NCBI GenBank assembly: GCA_002698425.1
Contig: NZXU01000027.1
Coordinates: forward strand, 1 to 64,000
Length of the DNA: 64,000 bases
Reading direction: 5' to 3'
Source of the DNA: Ahrensia sp.
GTDB lineage: Bacteria; Pseudomonadota; Alphaproteobacteria; Rhizobiales; Rhizobiaceae
A program made the position numbers and the translations under genes. Below the pieces are notes generated by a model that did no database searches, had not been told where the DNA came from, and worked only from the letters and a program-made list of their open reading frames with translations. Every line of letters starts with the position of its first letter. Position 1 is the stretch's first letter. Below, in pieces: positions 1 through 7,545 of this stretch.

Positions 1-549
1 GCCGTCGATCATCTGCGCGAAGGTGCGCGGCGCCCAGCGCTTGTCGTCGAGGCCCTCGGCCTGGATGACCTGCTTGATCAGGCGGATCTGGTCGTCGGTA
101 TCGAGGATGGTGAAGTCGGAGCGCAGGCCGGCGAGTTCGGCGTGGCGGCGCAGGATCTTGACCCCGATCGAGTGGAAGGTGCCGAGCCACGGCATGCCCT
201 CGACCGCCTCGCCGACGAGGATGCCGATGCGTTCCTTCATCTCGCGGGCGGCCTTGTTGGTGAAGGTCACGGCGAGGATCTGCGAGGGCCATGCGAGGCC
301 GAGCGACAATATGTGGGCGATGCGGGTGGTAAGCACGCGGGTCTTGCCGGTGCCGGCGCCGGCCAGCACGAGGACCGGACCCTCGGTGGTCTCGACGGCG
401 CGGCGCTGCTCCTCGTTAAGGCCATCGAGATAGTTCGGGCGCTGCGGCTGGCGTCGTGCCTGCATGGCGCGCGCAGCGAGACCCGATGCGGCAGGTTCTG
501 CGCGTGGCGGTTCATCACCGAAAGGAATGTCGTCGAAAGGGTCGCTCAT
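1..549 (-). CDS. uvrD: ATP-dependent DNA helicase, UvrD/PcrA family (3' part off window)
   Basis: Only the first 183 codons are in the window; the gene runs off the left edge. UvrD/PcrA enzymes are superfamily 1, 3'-to-5' helicases that unwind DNA during nucleotide excision and mismatch repair. Seen here: a proline/arginine-rich N-terminal tail of about 40 residues, a Q-motif-like LNEEQRRAV at 44-52, Walker A AGAGTGKT at 63-70, motif Ia TFTNKAAREM near 95-104 and the GTFHS block after it. The start ATG (complement of 547-549) opens the reading frame directly before the acidic MSDPFDDIPF stretch. It is read away from the glyoxalase-like gene. The family call is secure; whether it is the UvrD or PcrA orthologue cannot be told from the N-terminus. 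Confidence 0.93.
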   Translation of the reverse strand, partial: MSDPFDDIPFGDEPPRAEPAASGLAARAMQARRQPQRPNYLDGLNEEQRRAVETTEGPVLVLAGAGTGKTRVLTTRIAHILSLGLAWPSQILAVTFTNKAAREMKERIGILVGEAVEGMPWLGTFHSIGVKILRRHAELAGLRSDFTILDTDDQIRLIKQVIQAEGLDDKRWAPRTFAQMIDG

Positions 550-797
550 TGTCCGTGAATGTAGTGATTCGAGACCGAAAGACCAGAACGAAAGGGGAAT
601 GACAAGGCGATGCGGCGATTGACAGCGGCTCGGTCCACCGATTTCATGGCGTCCGGCCGGATGCGGCCGGCAGCCCGCGCCTTCATCGGCATGGCGAACG
701 CATCCACATCTCCCTTCGTCGATCCTTTCAGAGATGGCGGGCGGTTCAGCAATGCGGGCACTGAACGGGCGGCGCCATCGGCAAAGGATGGACAATC

Positions 798-1322
798 ATG
801 CGCGATTATCGCGACGCAAAGGCCATGGCGAAAGCCATGCGCGAGGAACTTTCAAAAGACGGTATCGAACTGGCGCATTCGAGGGCGCTCGAGATCGTGG
901 CGCGGCAATTCGGGGTCGAGACCTGGAATATCCTGTCGGCGAAGATCGGCGACGCCAACGGCGTCGGGCTGGACCCGGCCATGCCGATCGTGCGGATCTT
1001 CGATGTCGACAAGGCGCGCGAATTCTATCTGGGGTTTCTCGGCTTTGCGGTCGACTGGGAGCATCGCTTCGGCGAGGACTTCCCGCTCTATTTCCAGGTC
1101 TCGCGCGGCGATCTGCGGCTGCATCTCTCCGAACATGCCGGAGATGCGACGCCGGGCTGCAATATGGTTGTCCCGACGAGCGGGATCGAGGCGTTCCACG
1201 CGGAGTTGTCGGCGAAGAACTATCGCTACATGAAGCCGGGGCTGGAGAAGCAGGGCTGGGGGCTGGAGATGCAGGTGACCGATCCGTTTCAGAACCGCAT
1301 CCGGTTCATCGAGCAGCGTTGA
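798..1322 (+). CDS. glyoxalase superfamily protein with N-terminal glyoxalase-related domain
   Basis: A 174-residue cytoplasmic protein. Residues 1-50 form the short helical glyoxalase-related domain (pattern AKAMREEL...HSRALEIVARQFG...WNILSAKI), followed by one VOC/bleomycin-resistance-like fold (about 60-172: PIVRIFDVDKAREFYLGFLGF, then VTDPFQNRIRFIE at the end). Such proteins are annotated as glyoxalase or bleomycin-resistance family members; the ligand or substrate is not known. A monocistronic gene between the helicase gene and the converging PRC-barrel gene. The start ATG lies 7 bases after a GGA-containing stretch, and no upstream in-frame start fits the family better. The function beyond the fold is not inferable. 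Confidence 0.85.
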   Translation: MRDYRDAKAMAKAMREELSKDGIELAHSRALEIVARQFGVETWNILSAKIGDANGVGLDPAMPIVRIFDVDKAREFYLGFLGFAVDWEHRFGEDFPLYFQVSRGDLRLHLSEHAGDATPGCNMVVPTSGIEAFHAELSAKNYRYMKPGLEKQGWGLEMQVTDPFQNRIRFIEQR

Positions 1323-1332
1323 TGCGCGCGTG

Positions 1333-1362
1333 AAAAAAGGGCGGCCCGGGGGGACCGCCCTT
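1333..1362 (-). terminator. Rho-independent terminator of the PRC-barrel gene
   Basis: On the minus strand a GC-rich 9-bp stem (one mismatch) with a CCCC loop, 1339-1360, is followed by six T residues (plus-strand A-tract 1333-1338). It lies directly after the stop of the PRC-barrel gene. Read from the plus strand it has only two T, so it mainly serves the minus-strand gene. Confidence 0.75.
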
Positions 1363-1384
1363 CCGTGCGCCGTCGGAGTGGGTA

Positions 1385-2080
1385 TTACTCCGCCGGTGCA
1401 ACAGCGTCGTTCTCCGGAGCGGCCGGTGCCGGCGGCTCGATGGCGCTGGTCGTGCCCGTATCCATGCCGGTGCCGGACGCGGCGCCCATGTCTTCCATGT
1501 TCTGCTTGCGCTGCTCGGCGGCCACCTGTTCTTCCTTGGTGACGAATTCCGGGGCGGACTCGAGAGCCTCGCGGGTCGTGTCGAGCGTTAGCTTCAGGTC
1601 GCCGGCCTCGACATTTTCGGTGATGGTCAGGTCTTGGAAGCGGACGCCGACATTCTTCTCGCCGATGCCGAGGAAGCCGCCGACTCCGATGATGACGCCC
1701 TCGAAGTCGCCCTCAGACGAGATGATCAGGTCGTTGATATCGCCCAGCGTTTCGTCCTGGCCGTTCACAACGGTGTGGCCGATCAGCTTGGTCGAGCGGA
1801 ACTGGTTGTCTTCCTCATAGACGAAGAACATGCCGTCACTGCCGGCCTGGTCCGCCTCGGCGGTGGCCATGCCGTCCTTCTCGACGCCGGGGGCGATTTC
1901 CTCGGTCTGGCCGGTCATGGTGTCGCCGGTATCGGTTTCCATCGCATTGCCGGCATCGTCGCTCGGCAGGATGACGGCCGGTTCATCGGCGGCCGGGGCC
2001 TGGTCCTGTGCGAAGGACGGGGCCATCGGGGCCATGAGCAGGGCGAGACATGCGGTCGATGTCATAAGCGTGCGTTTCAT
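1385..2080 (-). CDS. exported PRC-barrel domain protein
   Basis: 231 residues: a signal peptide (about 1-24, ending APSFA), an acidic, low-complexity linker (25-90), one PRC-barrel domain (about 92-165: FRSTKLIGHTVVNGQDETLGDINDL, then GVIIGVGGFLGIGEKNVGVRF) and a proline/alanine-rich tail. PRC-barrel proteins of this secreted type are common in Hyphomicrobiales as small periplasmic or envelope proteins of unknown biochemical role, often part of the general stress response. Here an EcfG-type promoter motif lies about 50 bases upstream, supporting stress control. The ATG has a good AGGAG ribosome site. A terminator follows. The domain call is firm, the role inferred. Confidence 0.88.
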   Translation of the reverse strand: MKRTLMTSTACLALLMAPMAPSFAQDQAPAADEPAVILPSDDAGNAMETDTGDTMTGQTEEIAPGVEKDGMATAEADQAGSDGMFFVYEEDNQFRSTKLIGHTVVNGQDETLGDINDLIISSEGDFEGVIIGVGGFLGIGEKNVGVRFQDLTITENVEAGDLKLTLDTTREALESAPEFVTKEEQVAAEQRKQNMEDMGAASGTGMDTGTTSAIEPPAPAAPENDAVAPAE

Positions 2081-2131
2081 AACAGTCTCCTCTTGTCACG
2101 GGCGTCGCGTCTGGCGAGCCTTCGCAGCAGA

Positions 2132-2157
2132 AACGGTTGTATCGGCGGAACCGTTCC
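2132..2157 (-). promoter_or_regulatory. EcfG-type (general stress response sigma) promoter motif
   Basis: On the minus strand GGAAC (complement of 2153-2157), 17 bases, then CGTT (complement of 2132-2135). This is the consensus of alphaproteobacterial EcfG promoters, GGAAC-N16/17-CGTT. It lies 52 bases upstream of the PRC-barrel start codon and reads toward it. The match is exact in both elements; activity is inferred. Confidence 0.6.
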
Positions 2158-2284
2158 CGGCAGGCGGGAACAAACCTTCACAGCATTGAAACACGATGTG
2201 ATGGAACCGGTCGGCCGGATCCGACGCAAACGGCGGCCGTCATATAAGCTCGGCAGGGACATGCAGCCGTGATATGGGCGAAGC

Positions 2285-3346
2285 ATGTTTCGCGCGTGTT
2301 CCCGTCTGACGGCAGCGATCCTGCTGCTTCTCGCCCTGCAGGGCTGCACCGGCATTTCCTATTACGCGCAGTCGGTGGACGGGCATGTGAAGCTTCTCGC
2401 TGCGCGGCAGAATGTCGACAAGCTGATCGCCGATCCGTCGCAGCCGCGCGACCTGCGCGCCGAAATGGCGGCGGCGCGCGACATCCGCCGCTATGCGAGC
2501 GACGAACTGGCGTTGCCGGACAATGACAGCTATCGCTCTTACGTCGACACCCAGCGCGATTACGTGACGGTGGCGGTGTTCGCCGCGCCGGAATTCTCGC
2601 TGGCCGCGCAAAGCTGGTGTTTCCCGGTGTTCGGCTGCGTGCCTTATCGCGGATATTTCTCGAAGGAAACGGCGCTGAAATTCACCGCCGCGAACCGGGA
2701 GCAGGGTCTCGACATCTATGTCACGGGCATTACCGCCTATTCGACGCTCGGATGGTTCAGCGATCCGCTGCTCAACACGATGTTCACGGAGGACGAGACC
2801 TATCTGGCCGGGCTGGTGTTCCACGAACTGGCGCATCAGCGTTTCTACGTGCGCAACGACACGGCGTTCAACGAGGCCTTCGCCGTCGCCGTGGAGACGT
2901 CGGGCGTGCGCAAATGGCTGGCCGACCGGAACGACGCCGCGGGGCTGAGGCGCTACGAAGCGGAAAGGCGGCGGCAGGCCGAGTTCGTCGCGCTGCTGGG
3001 CGAGGCGCGCGAGGAGTTGAAGGCCGTCTATGCCGGTTCGGGCGGCGAAGCAGAGAAGCGCGCGGCGAAGGCGGCGGCCATCGAGCGCTTGCGGGCGCGC
3101 TACAAGCGCATGCGCAACGGACGCTGGGGCGGCTATTCCGGCTATGACGCCTGGTTCGACGGGCCGATCAACAATGCGAAACTGGCGGCGAGCGGCTTCT
3201 ACAACGACCTCGTGCCGGACTTCGAGCGTCTGTTTGCCGTCTGTTCGGGCAGCTATCCGGATTTCTATGCGGCGGTGGCGCGTCTCGGCGCGCTGGACCG
3301 GGCACGCCGCCATGAAGCGCTGAAGGCCGCAAAGAGCTGCGGCTGA
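2285..3346 (+). CDS. putative lipoprotein aminopeptidase (zinc peptidase, PF10023-like)
   Basis: 353 residues. The first 21 form a lipoprotein signal with lipobox LALQGC (Cys21), so the protein is probably anchored in the cell envelope. The zinc-metallopeptidase motif HELAH is at 180-184 (two His ligands plus catalytic Glu181), with NEAFA at 196-200 offering the third ligand Glu197, as in gluzincins. The rest matches the predicted aminopeptidase family found in many Proteobacteria, whose substrates are undefined. It stands alone, divergent from the PRC-barrel gene with about 200 bases between them. The start chosen gives the lipobox at the usual distance. Confidence 0.85.
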   Translation: MFRACSRLTAAILLLLALQGCTGISYYAQSVDGHVKLLAARQNVDKLIADPSQPRDLRAEMAAARDIRRYASDELALPDNDSYRSYVDTQRDYVTVAVFAAPEFSLAAQSWCFPVFGCVPYRGYFSKETALKFTAANREQGLDIYVTGITAYSTLGWFSDPLLNTMFTEDETYLAGLVFHELAHQRFYVRNDTAFNEAFAVAVETSGVRKWLADRNDAAGLRRYEAERRRQAEFVALLGEAREELKAVYAGSGGEAEKRAAKAAAIERLRARYKRMRNGRWGGYSGYDAWFDGPINNAKLAASGFYNDLVPDFERLFAVCSGSYPDFYAAVARLGALDRARRHEALKAAKSCG

Positions 3347-3474
3347 CCGGCCGGGCCCCGTCCGTTGTCGTGTTTCTACGCGGTTGCCGGGACGAAACCA
3401 AAGGCGATAATGACGGGGGAGGGGCGGCGCTGTAGAACGGCGTTTCGCGCATTGTCACCATCGGGAGGAGAAAG

Positions 3475-5118
3475 ATGGAAGGCACGATCTTTGGCGAGGG
3501 GCTGGAGCGCAATCCGGCCAATTACCAGCCGCTGACGCCGCTGAAGCATTTGCAGCGCGCGGCGATGGTGTTTCCCGATCATATCGCCATCGTGCATGGC
3601 GCTCTCCGCCGCAGCTATCGCGATTTCTACGCGCGTTCGCGGCAGCTGGCCTCGGCGCTGGCGAAGGCCGGCGTGAAGCGCGGCGACACGGTGGCGGCGA
3701 TGCTTTCCAACACGCCGGCCATGCTGGAGGCGCATCACGGCGTGCCGATGGCCGAGGCCGTGCTGCTGTCGATCAACACGCGGCTCGACGCCGACATCAT
3801 CGCGTTCCAGCTCGACCATGGCGAGGCCAAGGTGGTGCTCGTCGACCGGGAGTTTTCCGGCGTGATGCAGGCGGCGATCCAGCGGGCGGAATGCAATCCG
3901 CTGGTGATCAATTACGACGATCCGGACTATCCCGAGGACGCGCCGTTTCCGAAGGGCGCGATGATCGGCGATATCGAATACGAGGCCTTCATCGCCGATG
4001 GCGATCCGGACTTCGACTGGCAGATGCCGGCCGACGAATGGGACGCGATCTCGCTCAACTACACGTCAGGAACGACCGGCAATCCGAAGGGTGTCGTCTA
4101 TCATCATCGCGGCGCGGCGCTGATGGGCTACGCCAATGTCATCGCCTCGGCGATGGAGAAGCACCCGGTCTATCTGTGGACGCTGCCGATGTTCCACTGC
4201 AACGGGTGGTGTTTCCCGTGGACGCTGGCGGTGCAGGCGGGCACGCATGTGTGCCTAAGATGGGTGCGCGCGAAGCCGATGTATGACGCGATCGCCGATC
4301 ACGGCGTGACGCATCTGTGCGGCGCGCCGATCGTCATGTCGCTGCTGATCAACGCGCCCGACGAGGACAAGCGGGACTTCCCGCAGACGGTGACCTTCAA
4401 CACCGCCGCCGCGCCGCCGCCGGAAAGCGTGCTGGCCGGCATGGCGGAGGCCGGCTTCGAGGTGACGCATCTCTACGGGCTGACGGAAACCTACGGGCCG
4501 GCGGTCGTCAATGAATGGCACGCGCAGTGGAACCTGCTCGACGGCCCGCACAAGGCTGCGCAGAAGGCGCGGCAGGGCGTGCGCTACACGGCGCTGGAAG
4601 ACGTGACCGTGATGGACCCGGAGACCATGGATAAAGTGCCCGCCGACGGCGAGACGCTGGGCGAGGTCATGTTCCGCGGCAATATCGTCATGAAGGGCTA
4701 TCTGAAGAACCCGTCGGCCACCGACGAGGCGTTTCGCGGCGGCTGGTTCCATTCCGGCGATCTCGGCGTGATGCACGAGGACGGCTATATCCAGCTGAAG
4801 GACCGCTCGAAGGACATCATCATCTCGGGCGGTGAGAACATCTCGTCGATCGAGGTGGAGGACACGATCTACAAGCACCCGTCGGTCGCCGCCGTCGCGG
4901 TGGTGGCGCGGCCCGACGACAAATGGGGCGAGACGCCCTGCGCCTTCATCGAATTGAAGCCGGGCAAGGAGGCAACGGCCGAGGAGATCGTCGCCCATTG
5001 CCGCAACCTGATCGCCCACTACAAATGCCCGCGCCACGTGGTGTTCGCGGAGCTGCCGAAGACCTCGACGGGCAAGATCCAGAAATATGTGCTCAGGGAG
5101 CAGGCGAAGGCGGTGTGA
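3475..5118 (+). CDS. acyl-CoA synthetase (AMP-forming, fatty-acid/aryl type)
   Basis: 547 residues, the usual length for the ANL superfamily. These enzymes activate a carboxylic acid with ATP to an acyl-adenylate and transfer it to CoA. Seen: P-loop-like YTSGTTGNPKG at 196-206, the YGLTETYG motif near 338, GWFHSGDLG near 424, the hinge region with DRSKDIIISGGENIS, and the C-terminal STGKIQK with the catalytic lysine. It resembles the medium-chain/DmdB-like branch rather than long-chain FadD. The start ATG follows GGGAGGAGAAAG, a strong ribosome site. A single gene with no pathway partners beside it, so the acid activated is not clear; with aromatic genes elsewhere in the window an aryl acid is possible but unproven. 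Confidence 0.9.
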   Translation: MEGTIFGEGLERNPANYQPLTPLKHLQRAAMVFPDHIAIVHGALRRSYRDFYARSRQLASALAKAGVKRGDTVAAMLSNTPAMLEAHHGVPMAEAVLLSINTRLDADIIAFQLDHGEAKVVLVDREFSGVMQAAIQRAECNPLVINYDDPDYPEDAPFPKGAMIGDIEYEAFIADGDPDFDWQMPADEWDAISLNYTSGTTGNPKGVVYHHRGAALMGYANVIASAMEKHPVYLWTLPMFHCNGWCFPWTLAVQAGTHVCLRWVRAKPMYDAIADHGVTHLCGAPIVMSLLINAPDEDKRDFPQTVTFNTAAAPPPESVLAGMAEAGFEVTHLYGLTETYGPAVVNEWHAQWNLLDGPHKAAQKARQGVRYTALEDVTVMDPETMDKVPADGETLGEVMFRGNIVMKGYLKNPSATDEAFRGGWFHSGDLGVMHEDGYIQLKDRSKDIIISGGENISSIEVEDTIYKHPSVAAVAVVARPDDKWGETPCAFIELKPGKEATAEEIVAHCRNLIAHYKCPRHVVFAELPKTSTGKIQKYVLREQAKAV

Positions 5119-5125
5119 GGGCGTT

Positions 5126-5749
5126 TCAGCGCCGTTCCAGGACGATCAGGTTATCGATCACCTCGGCGGTCTGACCTTCCGGGCCGGTCGCCTGCCGCGT
5201 GAGGGGGCCGACCTGAATCGTGGTCCAACCTGACATGTCCAGCGCCATGCCGGCGAGGACTTCATCTGCCGTCACGAAGACGTGGTCGGGATTCGGGGAA
5301 CGCCAGGGCAGGGCGGAACCGTGGGTCGCGACCAGCAAGAGGCCGCCCGGCACGACGGCCGAAGCCGCCTGGCGCAGCGCGTTCGCGCGGCCGAATTCGA
5401 CCGGCGATTCCAGGAACATTGCGTAGACCATGTCGAATTCGCCTTGCGGGAAACTCTGCGACAGGTCGTGACGGGCGAAGGCGATGCGGTCGGCGACCCC
5501 GGCGCGCCCAGCATTGGCGCGGGCGAAGTCGAGGACGGTCGGCGAAACGTCGACGGCGGTGACGGTCCAGCCGCGCCCGGCGAGCCAGACGGCGTCGTCA
5601 CCCTTTCCGCAGCCCAGTTCCAGCGCCCGGCCCGGCGTTCTCGCCTCTGCGTACCGCACGAGGACGGAGGAGGGGCGGCCTGAGGTTTCGGGGGACGCGT
5701 CCCGGTAACGGTCTTCCCAGAAGGCTTCGGATTCGCTCGGTGCGGTCAT
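5126..5749 (-). CDS. class I SAM-dependent methyltransferase
   Basis: 207 residues with a Rossmann-type AdoMet domain: motif I ALELGCGKGDDAVWLA, motif II VTAVDVSPTVLDFA, motif post-I RIAFARHDLSQSFP. The N-terminal FWEDRYRDA and the general layout match the thiopurine/tellurite-type small methyltransferases (TehB/TPMT-like), which detoxify small molecules; the substrate here is unknown. The ATG at the complement of 5747-5749 has GGAA 7 bases ahead; an upstream TTG in frame is less likely. The stop lies 7 bases from the converging acyl-CoA synthetase stop. Confidence 0.85.
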   Translation of the reverse strand: MTAPSESEAFWEDRYRDASPETSGRPSSVLVRYAEARTPGRALELGCGKGDDAVWLAGRGWTVTAVDVSPTVLDFARANAGRAGVADRIAFARHDLSQSFPQGEFDMVYAMFLESPVEFGRANALRQAASAVVPGGLLLVATHGSALPWRSPNPDHVFVTADEVLAGMALDMSGWTTIQVGPLTRQATGPEGQTAEVIDNLIVLERR

Positions 5750-5970
5750 GTCGGTTCCAGTGGTTCGCAAAAAGAGGGCGATACCGCTCAGGCATCATGA
5801 AACTTCAATTGATGCATGAAAGCGGCGTTGTCAATATCATGTAAGTTTTATTGTTGCGTGAAAGGGCGCGGCCGCAAACTCGATTTGATGCTGCGCGATA
5901 CCGCGTGGCCGTTTAAACCGGTTTCCGGAGAGATTGATGCGGCGACAGCCCGCATTGGACGGAGACAGAC

Positions 5971-6372
5971 ATGACCCAGAAACATTCAGGCTCGTGCCTT
6001 TGCGGCGCGGTGACGTTCACGATCGACGGGGAATTCGACCGGTTCTTCCTGTGTCACTGCAGCCGCTGCCGGAAGTTTTCCGGGACGGCGCATGCGTCGA
6101 ACCTGTTTTCCTTCAAGGGCAAGGTGAACTGGCTGTCGGGCAAGGAGAGCGTCAAGTTCTACGACGTGCCGCAAACGCGCTTCATGAAGGCGTTCTGCGC
6201 GGAATGCGGATCGCCCGTGCCACGGGAGCGCGAAGAGGCCGTCGTGGTGCCGGCGGGTTGCCTCGACACGCCGGTCGAAATCGCGCCGACCGCGCATATC
6301 TTCTTCGCCGACCGGGCGAACTGGGACGAGCATCTGGAAGAGGCGGAGAGGTTCGACCACCGGCCGGGGTGA
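5971..6372 (+). CDS. GFA family protein (CENP-V/GFA zinc domain)
   Basis: 133 residues, a complete single GFA (glutathione-dependent formaldehyde-activating-like) domain. Zinc-binding cysteines are visible as CLCG near residue 9, CHCSRCRK near 28 and CAECGSP near 74; the final DxHLEEAERF is typical. The family name comes from one member; most members, probably including this one, have no demonstrated formaldehyde activity. It has its own upstream region with AT-rich repeats (about 5790-5860) and sits ahead of, but more than 100 bases from, the TRAP operon. Confidence 0.88.
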   Translation: MTQKHSGSCLCGAVTFTIDGEFDRFFLCHCSRCRKFSGTAHASNLFSFKGKVNWLSGKESVKFYDVPQTRFMKAFCAECGSPVPREREEAVVVPAGCLDTPVEIAPTAHIFFADRANWDEHLEEAERFDHRPG

Positions 6373-6389
6373 TTATAGTCCGACACCGT

Positions 6390-6449
6390 GCATACAAAGT
6401 CTTGCTATATGAGATTTTTGAGGTAGGGTAGCCGACGAAATATGTATGC
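6390..6449. promoter_or_regulatory. candidate operator: inverted GCATACA / TGTATGC repeats
   Basis: GCATACA at 6390-6396 and its inverse TGTATGC at 6443-6449 lie in the 105-base AT-rich gap ahead of the TRAP operon, with centres about 53 bases apart. Such palindromic half-sites would suit a dimeric regulator of the GntR or a similar family. No regulator gene is adjacent. The repeat is exact; the role is inferred. Confidence 0.35.
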
Positions 6450-6478
6450 TTAGCTGATACGATTTCGGGGAGGAAATC

Positions 6479-7477
6479 ATGCTCAAGACACTCAGGGCGC
6501 TTGCGCTCGCCGTGGCGGCGTCCGCCGTCATGACCGCCGGCGCGTCCGCGCAAAGCCGGATCACGATCGGAACAAACCCGCAGGGCTCGCTCTATTACAC
6601 CGTCGGCGGCGGCATGGCCGCTGCCTTGCAGGAGAAGCTCGGCCGGCAGGTGACGGTGCAGCCCTTTGCCGGCTCGACGGTCTATCTGCCGCTGGTCGCC
6701 AATGGCGAGGTGACGGTCGGCATCAATTCCAGCATCGACACGGGCGGCGTGTTCCGCGGCGATTACGGCGCCGATCCGCAGAACGATTTGCGCGTGCTGG
6801 CGCGGCTGTGGGGTTTGCGCGTCGGCATGGTCAGCCGCGCCAATGACAATCTCATCGAGATCAAGGACCTGAAGGGCAAGAAGGTCGTCACCGACTTCTC
6901 GGCGCTGAAGGCGGTCGGGCTCGTCAACCAGGTGATGATCCAGGCCGGCGGGCTTTCGCTCGACGAGGTCGACGGCGTGACGGTCTCCAGCCTGAAGCCC
7001 GGCATGGACGCGCTGACGGAAGGCAATCTCGATGCATCCAGCATCGCGGTCGGCATTCCGATGACGCAGCAGGCGCATGCGTCGATCCCCGGCGGCATCC
7101 GCTATGTCTCGATCACCGGCGAGAACGCGACCGACGAATTCGTCGACAACCTCTATCCGGGCACCTACATCGTGACGATCGAGCCGTCGCCGCGGCTTCC
7201 GGAAGTGACGGACCCGGTGAATGTCATCGGCTACGACGTTTTCCTGACCACCTCGGCGTCGCTGAGCGACGAGGACGCGACCTCGATCCTCACCGCGCTG
7301 TATGACGCGTTCCCGCAATTGCGCGAGGACTACGCGCCGATCCGTTCGGGCTCGGGCGAACAGTTCGCCGAACCCTCCAACACCGTGCCCTTCCATCCGG
7401 CGGCGATCGCCTTCTACAAGGAAAAGGGCATGTGGACCGACGCGAACGACGCCAAGGAAGCGACGTTCGCGAAGTAA
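6479..7477 (+). CDS. TAXI family TRAP transporter solute-binding protein
   Basis: 332 residues: an N-terminal signal peptide (about 1-24, ending ASAQS), then the TAXI fold (RITIGTNPQGSLYYTVGGGMAAAL, and the QVMIQAGGLSLDEVDGVTVSSLKPGMDAL region). It binds a substrate in the periplasm and delivers it to the fused TRAP permease encoded next. The substrate is probably a small carboxylate; because the third gene of the operon is an aromatic-acid decarboxylase, an aromatic carboxylate is the best guess. The ATG follows GGGGAGGAAATC, a strong ribosome site. A terminator-like hairpin follows the stop, which would make this gene more highly expressed than the permease, as is common for binding proteins. 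Confidence 0.92.
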   Translation: MLKTLRALALAVAASAVMTAGASAQSRITIGTNPQGSLYYTVGGGMAAALQEKLGRQVTVQPFAGSTVYLPLVANGEVTVGINSSIDTGGVFRGDYGADPQNDLRVLARLWGLRVGMVSRANDNLIEIKDLKGKKVVTDFSALKAVGLVNQVMIQAGGLSLDEVDGVTVSSLKPGMDALTEGNLDASSIAVGIPMTQQAHASIPGGIRYVSITGENATDEFVDNLYPGTYIVTIEPSPRLPEVTDPVNVIGYDVFLTTSASLSDEDATSILTALYDAFPQLREDYAPIRSGSGEQFAEPSNTVPFHPAAIAFYKEKGMWTDANDAKEATFAK

Positions 7478-7500
7478 CCGGACAGTCTTCCTGATCCATG

Positions 7501-7528
7501 ACGGAGCCCGCATCGCCGGGCTCCGTTT
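7501..7528 (+). terminator. hairpin between binding protein and permease (partial terminator)
   Basis: A perfect 10-bp stem ACGGAGCCCG / CGGGCTCCGT (7501-7510 and 7517-7526) with a 6-base loop, followed by TTT. It starts 23 bases after the binding-protein stop and has the form of a Rho-independent terminator with a short T-tract. It probably attenuates read-through into the permease gene and may protect the upstream mRNA. Confidence 0.65.
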
Positions 7529-7545
7529 CCGAACGGTCTGCATAC

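Noticed and set aside
5790..5860. Repeats of ATGAAA and a GCATCA/TGATGC pair ahead of the GFA gene
   Set aside because: Could be an operator, but the half-sites are short in an AT-rich stretch and no regulator is near, so the match may be chance.
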